This document shows positions 7,891 to 14,283 of a stretch of 46,457 nucleotides of DNA, piece after piece. How positions within the stretch are numbered: position 1 is the stretch's first letter; every line of letters starts with the position of its first letter. A program made the translations under genes and the position numbers. Below the pieces are notes generated by a model. That model did not search any database, was not told the DNA's origin, and saw only the letters and a program-made list of their open reading frames with translations. This stretch comes from Candidatus Gallipaludibacter merdavium (GTDB lineage Bacteria > Bacteroidota > Bacteroidia > Bacteroidales > Paludibacteraceae), in the NCBI GenBank assembly GCA_017694875.1, contig JADIMG010000019.1, positions 1-46,457 of the forward strand, in the 5' to 3' direction.

Positions 7891-9183
7891 ATGTTTGCCC
7901 TTGTTGATTGCAATAATTTCTTTTGTTCGTGCGAGCGTGTGTTCAATCCGCAATTGCGCGGAAAGCCAGTCGTTGTTTTGTCTAACAATGATGGTTGTGT
8001 CATTGCCCGCAGCAATGAGGCGAAGGCTTTGGGTATAAAAATGGGAGCGCCCTATTATCAAGTGCGCGATTTTATGCAGGAGAAGGGTGTAGCTGTATTC
8101 TCCTCAAACTATATCCTTTATGGCGATATGAGTCGTCGTGTAATGACTTTGTTGTCAGAATATACGCCTGATTTTGCACAATATTCCATAGATGAGGCTT
8201 TTCTGGGTTTGGATGGTTTGGGCGAGGGTGAAGAACTGGTGCAATATGCGCGTCAGATACGTGAACGTGTAATAAAAGGCACGGATATACCGGTGACAAT
8301 TGGGATTGCTCCGACAAAGACTTTGGCGAAAGTGGCAAGCAAATATGGGAAGAACTATAAGGGTTATGGAGGGGTATGTATGATTGATACGGAAGAAAAA
8401 CGCATAAAAGCCTTGCGCTCATTTGATGTAGCGGATGTCTGGGGTATAGGACGACGTCATCGTGAATTGTTGTACGGACATGGCGTGCGCACTGCTTTGG
8501 ATTTGACAGAGAGAAGTGAAAGTTGGGTGAGGAAAATGTTGACAGTGACAGGAGTACGGACATGGAAAGAATTGCGTGGTATCAGTTGTATAGACCTGAA
8601 TGATTTGTCCGCCAAGCAAAGTATATGTACGAGCCGTAGTTTTCCTGACAGAGGAATTTATAAAAAGGAGATATTAGTAGAGGCTGTTGCCAATTTCGCG
8701 GCAGCGTGTGTGAGAAAGCTAAAGGAGCAACATGAATGTTGCAGCCGTATGACGGTGTTTGCCTATACAAGTCGTTTTAGAAGCGAACAGCCTCAAAGTG
8801 TGATATATCAGCAAGTGCAATTCCCGACACCGACGAATAGCCTGCATGAAATTGTGGGAAAAGCAGCAGCTGTCTTGCGTAATGCTTTTCCTATTCGGGA
8901 GGAGTACGGTTATAAGAAAGTGGGTGTAATATTATGGGATATGGTGCCGGATGAGGGTATACAGACTTCGCTGTTTGATGAATGCAACCGTGTGAAGATG
9001 GCACAATTGCAAAAGGCGATGGATGATATTAATCGTAGGAATGGCGATAATACGGTACGTTTGGCAATTCAGGGAGGGTGTGGCTCGCTTTGGAAGGAAC
9101 AACGTAATTATGTAAGTCCCTCTTATACGACAGATATTCGTGCAATTATCCGTGTCAACGAAGGAAAGAAAATAGGGGATTGA
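7891..9183 (+). CDS. umuC: UmuC-like Y-family DNA polymerase
   Basis: A 430-residue Y-family polymerase, the catalytic subunit of polymerase V. FALVDCNNFF carries the first catalytic Asp (Asp6), and YSIDEAFLGL carries Asp101 and Glu102, at the same positions as in E. coli UmuC. Further conserved parts are VVVLSNNDGCVIARS, IGIAPTKTLAKVASK and the helix-hairpin-helix-like segment DVADVWGIGRRH. The C-terminal part has the little-finger domain and a QTSLFDE stretch resembling a clamp-binding motif. The length is slightly above the 422 residues of E. coli UmuC. It copies over DNA lesions, normally with UmuD' and RecA. It is the last gene of the long operon. Confidence 0.94.
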   Translation: MFALVDCNNFFCSCERVFNPQLRGKPVVVLSNNDGCVIARSNEAKALGIKMGAPYYQVRDFMQEKGVAVFSSNYILYGDMSRRVMTLLSEYTPDFAQYSIDEAFLGLDGLGEGEELVQYARQIRERVIKGTDIPVTIGIAPTKTLAKVASKYGKNYKGYGGVCMIDTEEKRIKALRSFDVADVWGIGRRHRELLYGHGVRTALDLTERSESWVRKMLTVTGVRTWKELRGISCIDLNDLSAKQSICTSRSFPDRGIYKKEILVEAVANFAAACVRKLKEQHECCSRMTVFAYTSRFRSEQPQSVIYQQVQFPTPTNSLHEIVGKAAAVLRNAFPIREEYGYKKVGVILWDMVPDEGIQTSLFDECNRVKMAQLQKAMDDINRRNGDNTVRLAIQGGCGSLWKEQRNYVSPSYTTDIRAIIRVNEGKKIGD

Positions 9184-9215
9184 TTAGGATAGATGAGAGG
9201 TTGGTATATACAAAA

Positions 9216-9241
9216 AGGGCCAAACCTCACCGGCTTAGCCC
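9216..9241 (+). terminator. possible weak terminator after umuC
   Basis: AGGGC at the left pairs with GCCCT at the right, with inner AA/TT and CC/GG pairs separated by two C-A mismatches and a short loop. There is no clear U-tract after it. It may be a decayed terminator or just chance. Confidence 0.25.
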
Positions 9242-9460
9242 TCTCTATGTCATGTTTAGATTTTTAGGTATGAAAAAGATTGTGTTTGTCATTAACTTTC
9301 TGCGGCAAAGTAAGCACTTTTTTTTAAATGCCACAATAGCATTTTTTATGTTCTTCAACATGTTTTCGAAGCATGTTTTTTTGACGTTTTGTTATAGGAT
9401 ATATAGCTTGTATAGATTGCAATGAGTAGGAGAACTGTAAAAATGATAGTTGGAGGGTTG

Positions 9461-9491
9461 TTGTCAGATTGCCAAAGAAAATGTATCTTTG
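9461..9491 (+). promoter_or_regulatory. efp promoter
   Basis: TATCTTTG at 9484-9491 matches the Bacteroidetes -7 consensus, and a TTG element begins at 9461, leaving about 19-20 bases between boxes. Transcription would begin near 9498, about 55 bases before the ATG. Confidence 0.65.
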
Positions 9492-9552
9492 CAGTCGTTT
9501 ATTACACCAAGTGTTTAGAACATATATAATCATTAAAAAACATAGAAACTTT

Positions 9553-10116
9553 ATGGTTAACTCACAAGACATTAAAAACGGTATGTGCATCCGCATGGAT
9601 GGACGTTTGTATTTTGTGGTGGAATTCCTTCATGTTAAACCAGGAAAAGGTAATACCATCATGCGCACGAAATTGAAAGATGTTGTTGACGGACGTGTTT
9701 TGGAACGTCGTTTCAATATCGGCGAAAAATTGGAAGACGTACGTGTAGAAAGAAGACCATACCAATTCTCTTATGCAGAAGGAGAACACTATCATTTCCT
9801 GAACCAGGAAACATGGGATGATGTAATTATTGATAAAAATCTGATAACCGGTGTGGAATTCCTTACAGAAGGTATGGTTGTTGATGTAGTGTCTGATGCA
9901 TCTACTGACACAATTCTTTATGCCGAACTTCCTGTAAAAGTGGTTTTGAAAGTCACTTATACAGAACCGGGTGTTAGGGGCGATACCGCAACTAACACAT
10001 TGAAACCGGCTACAGTTGAAAGTGGTGCAGAAGTGCGCGTTCCATTGTTTATAGACGAAGGAACTATGATTGAAATTGATACGCGTGACGGCTCATACGT
10101 TGGTCGTGTACGTTAA
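9553..10116 (+). CDS. efp: translation elongation factor P
   Basis: A 187-residue EF-P, which binds between the P and E sites of the ribosome and helps form peptide bonds at proline stretches. I chose the ATG at 9553 because it gives the normal family length and start (MVNSQDIKNGM); reading further upstream adds an unrelated 28 residues. The tip loop VKPGKGNT carries Lys32, equivalent to the modified Lys34 of E. coli. The three domains are recognisable, ending with GDTATNTLKPATVESGA and IDTRDGSYVGRV. No modification genes (epmA/epmB, earP) are visible nearby. tmRNA follows 74 bases downstream, so two genes for stalled ribosomes sit side by side. Confidence 0.96.
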   Translation: MVNSQDIKNGMCIRMDGRLYFVVEFLHVKPGKGNTIMRTKLKDVVDGRVLERRFNIGEKLEDVRVERRPYQFSYAEGEHYHFLNQETWDDVIIDKNLITGVEFLTEGMVVDVVSDASTDTILYAELPVKVVLKVTYTEPGVRGDTATNTLKPATVESGAEVRVPLFIDEGTMIEIDTRDGSYVGRVR

Positions 10117-10126
10117 TAAAATATAA

Positions 10127-10169
10127 GATGGATGCTGCGCTTTAAGGCAGTTGGAGTGCAGCATCCATC
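10127..10169 (+). other. 12-bp hairpin between efp and tmRNA
   Basis: GATGGATGCTGC (10127-10138) is perfectly complementary to GCAGCATCCATC (10158-10169) with a 19-base spacer. No run of Ts follows, so it is not a standard intrinsic terminator. It could protect the 3' end of the efp message or be a processing site before the tmRNA, if the two are cotranscribed. Confidence 0.6.
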
Positions 10170-10190
10170 GTTAAATAATCTGATTCAGAA

Positions 10191-10584
10191 GGGGCTGTTT
10201 GGTTTTGACAGCAGGTAGAATTAGACTGTAAGCATGCCGAGCACTGTTGTTACGGCTCGTTAATCTCGAACTTCAAAGCTATAACTGGCGAAACTTCTTA
10301 CGCTCTCGCAGCATAGTCGAAGTACAGTAGACTATCTTTATTCCAGCACAAGGTGCAGGAACGAGACGTCTCCCCAAGGCCGTCGCCTCGAGGCCAAGGA
10401 TAAGGGGGCGCAGCTAAATCGAGGATAGTTGTTGCCGGCTCCGCGGTGATGATGAAATAAAAGGAGATAAGGCATTGATTGGTGGCCTCGGTCTTGTCAG
10501 TGCACGAAAATTTAGGCGAGGATAAGCATGTAGAAAGCACTTTAGTTCCTTGTTTGGACGAGGGTTCGACTCCCTCCAGCTCCA
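10191..10584 (+). ncRNA. ssrA: transfer-messenger RNA (tmRNA)
   Basis: This 394-base RNA rescues stalled ribosomes by acting first as an alanyl-tRNA and then as a short message. The acceptor stem forms between GGGGCTG (10191-10197) and CAGCTCC (10577-10583), with discriminator A at 10584; CCA is not encoded. The T-arm GAGGG-TTCGACT-CCCTC precedes it. The tag frame runs from GGC at 10287 to TAG at 10314-10316 and encodes GETSYALAA, ending in the usual protease signal ALAA. The remainder should fold into pseudoknots, which I did not model. I see no typical -7 box directly upstream. Confidence 0.95.
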
Positions 10585-10628
10585 CAATCTATGGAAAAAG
10601 CGGGAATTGTCCAGTAAATTAGAAATTT

Positions 10629-10672
10629 AACATTCATCCTTACATCATAGCATGTAGGGGTGAATGTTTTTT
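10629..10672 (+). terminator. terminator after tmRNA
   Basis: AACATTCATCC with TTACAT pairs with ATGTA and GGGTGAATGTT around a short loop, followed by TTTTTT. It lies about 45 bases after the tmRNA 3' end. Confidence 0.85.
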
Positions 10673-10970
10673 ATGTGAATAGGCTTCAGGCTTGTAATTT
10701 TCTAGAATAATGTTGATTGTGGATGTTGTGGGGCGTATTGTTGAGACATTGACGGAGATTGTTGATGTTTGCGTAATATTGAATCAGAGTGGTGTATAAT
10801 AGGTGCTTCTGCTATGATTCTATCAGGCATTCAGTATATAGAAATTTTTGATATCGATATTATGTTCTTCTGTCATAATAAATAAGTAAGATATGTGTGT
10901 ATGTGGAGAAAAAAAGTTATCTTTGCAGCCGCTAAAAATAAGTACTTCATTAATTTAGAGACAGAACGCT
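10673..10970. other. tmRNA-DUF5606 intergenic region
   Basis: About 300 bases. It contains a 29-codon ATG frame at 10710-10799 that I cannot support as a gene, and the promoter box of the next operon at 10918-10925. I see nothing else. Confidence 0.6.
10918..10925 (+). promoter_or_regulatory. promoter -7 box of the DUF5606 operon
   Basis: TATCTTTG matches TAnnTTTG, 45 bases before the ATG. The upstream TTTG element is weak (TGTG-rich sequence at about 10894). Confidence 0.55.
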
Positions 10971-11399
10971 ATGCTGAAAGAGATTTTATCGATAACTGGT
11001 AGACCTGGGTTATATAAACTGGTGTCACGTGGTAACAATATGTTGATTGTGGAGAGTTTGCTTGACGGCAAGAGAATGCCAACTCATGCACGGGACAAGA
11101 TAGTTTCATTGGGCGATATCTCGATGTTTACCGATGATGGAGAAGATGTGCCATTGGCTCAGGTGTTGGAGAGTTTGAAAAACAAAGAGAATGCACAGAT
11201 TTGCACGCTGGATTTGAAGAAAAGCACCAAGCAGGAACTGCAAGCCTATTTTGCAGAAGTGCTGCCTAATTTTGATAGAGACCGCGTATATCCCAGTGAT
11301 ATCCGTAAATTAATAACTTGGTATAATTTATTGGTTAAGAACAATCTGACCGATTTCAGTTTGGAAGAACCAGCCAAGGAAACATCAAAGGAAGCATAG
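10971..11399 (+). CDS. DUF5606 domain-containing protein
   Basis: A 142-residue protein recognised as the Bacteroidetes DUF5606 family, which starts with LKEILSITGRPGLYKLVSRG. It has no signal peptide or membrane segment, so it should be cytoplasmic. The N-terminal half (about residues 1-55) looks like a small beta-rich domain with GLYKLVSRGNNMLIVESL. The C-terminal half is helical, with DRDRVYPSDIRKLITWYNLLV, and ends in an acidic/basic tail. The function is unknown. It begins a three-gene operon: Nif3-like follows after two bases, then the zinc-ribbon protein. Nothing in the sequence indicates catalysis. Confidence 0.82.
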   Translation: MLKEILSITGRPGLYKLVSRGNNMLIVESLLDGKRMPTHARDKIVSLGDISMFTDDGEDVPLAQVLESLKNKENAQICTLDLKKSTKQELQAYFAEVLPNFDRDRVYPSDIRKLITWYNLLVKNNLTDFSLEEPAKETSKEA

Positions 11400-11401
11400 T
11401 T

Positions 11402-12187
11402 ATGTTGCTGGGTGACATTATAGCGGCCATAGAAGCATGTGCACCCCTTTATTATCAGGAGGAATGGGACAATTCTGGATTGCAAGTGGGCAAGCCTGAT
11501 ATGAATGTGGATAGTGCACTCTTGTGTGTGGATGTAACTGAGGATATTGTGGATGAGGCTATCCGTAAAGATTGCCATCTGATTATTTCGCATCATCCAT
11601 TAATGTTCAACGGAGTAAAACACCTGTGTGACAGCAACAGTCAGGAAAGGTGTCTGTGGAAGGCTGTAAAACACGATATGGCCATTTATTCAGCGCATAC
11701 AAGTTTGGACAATTGGTCGCAGGGGGTGAGTCACCGCATGGCCCAAAAGCTCTCACTGCAGCAAACGAAAGTGTTGTCAGTTTTGGAAAAATATCCTCAT
11801 GAAGGGAGTGGAATGATTGGTTATTTGCCGCAGCCCCTCCCGGTATTGCAATTGTTGGAACATATAAAGCGGGTTTTTAAAGCACCATCGCTTCGATATA
11901 CAGATTTGCTGGGGAATAAGCCCATAAGCAAGATTGCTTTGTGTGGCGGAGCGGGTGGCTTCTTGTTGGAAGAGGCTATCAGGCAGGGAGCGGAATTGTT
12001 CTTGTCGGCAGATTTTAAATATCATGATTTCTTCCGTGCGGAAAAACGAATAATAATAGCCGATATAGGTCATTATGAAAGTGAGCAATATGCCAAAGAG
12101 CTTTTGTATGAGATTATTTCGAAAAAAATTCCTACCTTTGCAATCCATTATGCAGAAACTGACCGGACGCCAGTCCATTATTTGTAA
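11402..12187 (+). CDS. Nif3-like dinuclear metal center protein
   Basis: A 261-residue Nif3/YbgI/DUF34 family protein, known to form a toroidal hexamer with a two-metal site. Visible motifs are EEWDNSGLQVG near the N terminus, the metal-binding ISHHPLMFNGVK (about residues 60-71), IYSAHTSLDNW (second His and Asp), and, near the C terminus, ALCGGAGG and IIADIGHYESEQ (remaining His and Glu). It is the short form, lacking the central insertion of about 100 residues seen in longer members. Proposed roles include a GTP cyclohydrolase-type hydrolase or metal chaperone, but the reaction is unsettled. It starts two bases after the DUF5606 stop. Confidence 0.92.
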   Translation: MLLGDIIAAIEACAPLYYQEEWDNSGLQVGKPDMNVDSALLCVDVTEDIVDEAIRKDCHLIISHHPLMFNGVKHLCDSNSQERCLWKAVKHDMAIYSAHTSLDNWSQGVSHRMAQKLSLQQTKVLSVLEKYPHEGSGMIGYLPQPLPVLQLLEHIKRVFKAPSLRYTDLLGNKPISKIALCGGAGGFLLEEAIRQGAELFLSADFKYHDFFRAEKRIIIADIGHYESEQYAKELLYEIISKKIPTFAIHYAETDRTPVHYL

Positions 12188-12215
12188 GCTATAGAATATT
12201 AAAATACATATACTT

Positions 12216-12989
12216 ATGACGAAAGAATCGACAACTGAAAAAGAACTCACCATTGAGGACAAACTGAGAGCGTTGTATAAATTGCAACAATTGTCTTCAA
12301 CCATTGATAAAATCCGTGATTTGAGAGGTGAACTCCCATTGGAAGTGAAGGACTTGGAAGATGAGATAAAGGGACTTGAAACCCGTGTAACTAAAATCCA
12401 GGACGATATTGCCCGTATGGAGAAAGATATTGTTGCAAAGAAAGCGGCTATTGTGGATGCAAATGCTAAGATAGAGAAATATAAAGAACAGCAGGAGAAT
12501 GTGCGCAACAGTCGTGAATACGAAAATCTTTCGAAAGAAATAGAGTTCCAGACTCTGGAAATCGAACTTAGCAATAAGCGTATACGTGAATATACGGCCT
12601 CTTTGGAGAGCCGTCGCAATGAGTTGGCAGAATCAAAAGATAAGATTGTTGAACGTACTCAAGATTTGGAACACAAGAAGTCTGAGTTGGATGAGATTAT
12701 TTCGGAAAACAAGCAGGAAGAGGAACAATTACGTGAGCAGGCAAAAGAAGTGGAAAGCCAGATTGAAGAACGTTTGTTGACTGCTTTCAGACGTATCCGT
12801 AAAAATGCTCGTAATGGTCTGGCAGTTGTTACTGTTGACCGTGATGCTTGTGGTGGATGTATGAACAAGATTCCGGCTCAGCGTCAGTTGGACATTCGTT
12901 CACGCAAGAAAGTCATTGTTTGTGAATATTGCGGCCGTATTTTGGTAGACCCGGATTTTGCAAAGGAAGACCAGAAAGAAAACGAATAA
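12216..12989 (+). CDS. C4-type zinc ribbon protein with long coiled coil
   Basis: A 257-residue protein with two parts. Residues about 15-190 form an almost continuous charged heptad-rich coiled coil (for example LEDEIKGLETRVTKIQDDI). The C-terminal domain is a four-cysteine zinc ribbon: CGGCMNKIP, then CEYCGRILVDP. This layout matches the bacterial zf-RING_7 / CT398-like family, which occurs next to Nif3 in many genomes. Proteins of this type have been linked to flagellar, secretion or RNA-related functions, but the role here is unknown. It lies 28 bases after Nif3 and is followed by a strong terminator, so it ends the operon. Confidence 0.87.
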   Translation: MTKESTTEKELTIEDKLRALYKLQQLSSTIDKIRDLRGELPLEVKDLEDEIKGLETRVTKIQDDIARMEKDIVAKKAAIVDANAKIEKYKEQQENVRNSREYENLSKEIEFQTLEIELSNKRIREYTASLESRRNELAESKDKIVERTQDLEHKKSELDEIISENKQEEEQLREQAKEVESQIEERLLTAFRRIRKNARNGLAVVTVDRDACGGCMNKIPAQRQLDIRSRKKVIVCEYCGRILVDPDFAKEDQKENE

Positions 12990-13012
12990 AAACACTTAGT
13001 ATATAGTTCTGC

Positions 13013-13045
13013 AAAAAGGATGGTGCAGTTACCATCCTTTTTTTT
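13013..13045 (+). terminator. terminator after zinc-ribbon gene
   Basis: AAAAAGGATGGT and ACCATCCTTTTT form a stem around a GCAGTT loop, followed by a long T-run. Confidence 0.88.
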
Positions 13046-13137
13046 GGCTTAAATGGGAAATATTAATTTTTCGATAAGCTTTTGTCATCTGTGTGAACAG
13101 TTGCAAGTTTGAATGAAGTTAAAATAAAGGTAGTAAC

Positions 13138-14148
13138 ATGACAAAAAAAATATCAAAGTTGCAGGCTTATGACAAGCCTATTTACGTGTCTTTGGCAGTG
13201 TTGATAACCATAGGATTATTGTTGGGGTACATTCCCGTGTTGCAACCTTATGTGTCTTGGATTTCTCCTGGAGTAGCATTGTTTATTGGTCTGGCATATG
13301 CCCTTATTTTCGGACAACCATATCCGAAGTTTAATCATATTATGTCGAAGAAGTTATTGCAATATTCGGTGGTTGGTTTAGGATTTGGAATGAACCTTCA
13401 CGCTTCTTTGGCTTCAGGCAAGGATGGCATGGCTTTTACAGTTGTATCGGTAATTGGTACCATGCTACTGGGCTGGGTTATCGGACGCAAGGTATGTAAG
13501 GTGGACAAGGAGACTTCTTATCTGGTAAGCTCGGGTACTGCTATTTGTGGTGGTAGTGCTATCGCTGCAGTTGGTCCGGTAATCAATGCAAAGGAAAGTT
13601 CCATGTCGGTAGCTTTGGGAACTATATTTATATTGAATGCAATAGCTTTGTTTATTTTTCCACCCATTGGTCATTTGTTGGATTTGACCCAACATGAGTT
13701 TGGCTTGTGGGCTGCCATTGCCATTCACGATACGAGTTCTGTGGTTGGAGCTGGTGCTGCTTATGGACCTGAAGCTTTGGAGGTTGCAACGACGGTTAAG
13801 CTAACCCGTGCATTGTGGATTATTCCATTGGCATTGGTAACGGCATTTATCTTCCGCAGCAATGACAAAAGCATTAACATACCATGGTTCATTTTCTTCT
13901 TTATTTTGGCGATGGTAGTGAACACGTATGTGTTGTCAAATATACCATATGGTGAAGAAATTGGGACAGCTATTAACTCGTTGGCTAAGAAGTCTTTGAC
14001 TGTTACCTTGTTCTTTATTGGTGCCTCTTTGTCAAGAAATGTGTTGAAACAGGTGGGTGTTCGCCCATTGATACAGGGTGTGCTGTTGTGGATTCTTATT
14101 AGCGTGAGTACTTTGCTTTACATACGCTGGGATGCGATTGTAGGATAG
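13138..14148 (+). CDS. YeiH-type putative sulfate exporter family membrane protein
   Basis: A 336-residue integral membrane protein of the UPF0324/YeiH family (Cons_hypoth698), with about ten hydrophobic segments. The family signature is visible: VGLGFGMNLHASL, GTAICGGSAIAAVGPVI (about residues 133-150) and AIAIHDTSSVVGAGAAYG. Family members are annotated as possible sulfate exporters, but direct evidence is thin and the substrate here is unknown. It has its own transcription unit, bounded by strong terminators on both sides. No LysR regulator (YeiE partner in E. coli) is adjacent. Confidence 0.88.
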   Translation: MTKKISKLQAYDKPIYVSLAVLITIGLLLGYIPVLQPYVSWISPGVALFIGLAYALIFGQPYPKFNHIMSKKLLQYSVVGLGFGMNLHASLASGKDGMAFTVVSVIGTMLLGWVIGRKVCKVDKETSYLVSSGTAICGGSAIAAVGPVINAKESSMSVALGTIFILNAIALFIFPPIGHLLDLTQHEFGLWAAIAIHDTSSVVGAGAAYGPEALEVATTVKLTRALWIIPLALVTAFIFRSNDKSINIPWFIFFFILAMVVNTYVLSNIPYGEEIGTAINSLAKKSLTVTLFFIGASLSRNVLKQVGVRPLIQGVLLWILISVSTLLYIRWDAIVG

Positions 14149-14176
14149 GACTGGCCTTTTGTGCCAAATCATATAT

Positions 14177-14206
14177 AAAAGGATGTGTTGCGACGCATCC
14201 TTTTTT
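14177..14206. terminator. bidirectional terminator between yeiH-like gene and uvrA
   Basis: AAAAGGATG(T)G pairs with (C)GCATCCTTTT around a short loop, with Ts on the plus side and a TTTTATATAT run on the minus side. It lies between two convergent genes and can serve both. Confidence 0.83.
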
Positions 14207-14283
14207 CGTTTTCTAATGGCGTTGTTGGAAATGGGTTGGAATATGGGAGAAAGTACCTTCCCAATATAGGGTAGGAGATGGGG

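Larger units (their letters stand above)
9184..9552. other. umuC-efp intergenic region
   Basis: About 370 bases with no gene I can support. It contains a weak imperfect hairpin just after umuC (9216-9241), and the efp promoter near its right end (9461-9491). An 81-codon frame beginning with TTG inside the umuC stop is low-complexity and has no recognisable protein character. Confidence 0.6.

Noticed and set aside
9180-9425. An 81-codon frame following umuC
   Set aside because: It starts with TTG inside the umuC stop, is Phe-rich and low in complexity, and overlaps a possible hairpin. No support as a gene.
10298-10585. A 95-codon minus-strand frame over tmRNA
   Set aside because: It is the reverse complement of the tmRNA 3' half; no protein should be called here.
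10710-10799. A 29-codon ATG frame between tmRNA and DUF5606
   Set aside because: It lies between a terminator and the next promoter, with no promoter of its own and no recognisable sequence.
11777-12619. A 280-codon frame antisense to the Nif3-like and zinc-ribbon genes
   Set aside because: The Ser/Phe/Ile-rich translation mirrors the Lys/Glu-rich coiled coil on the other strand.
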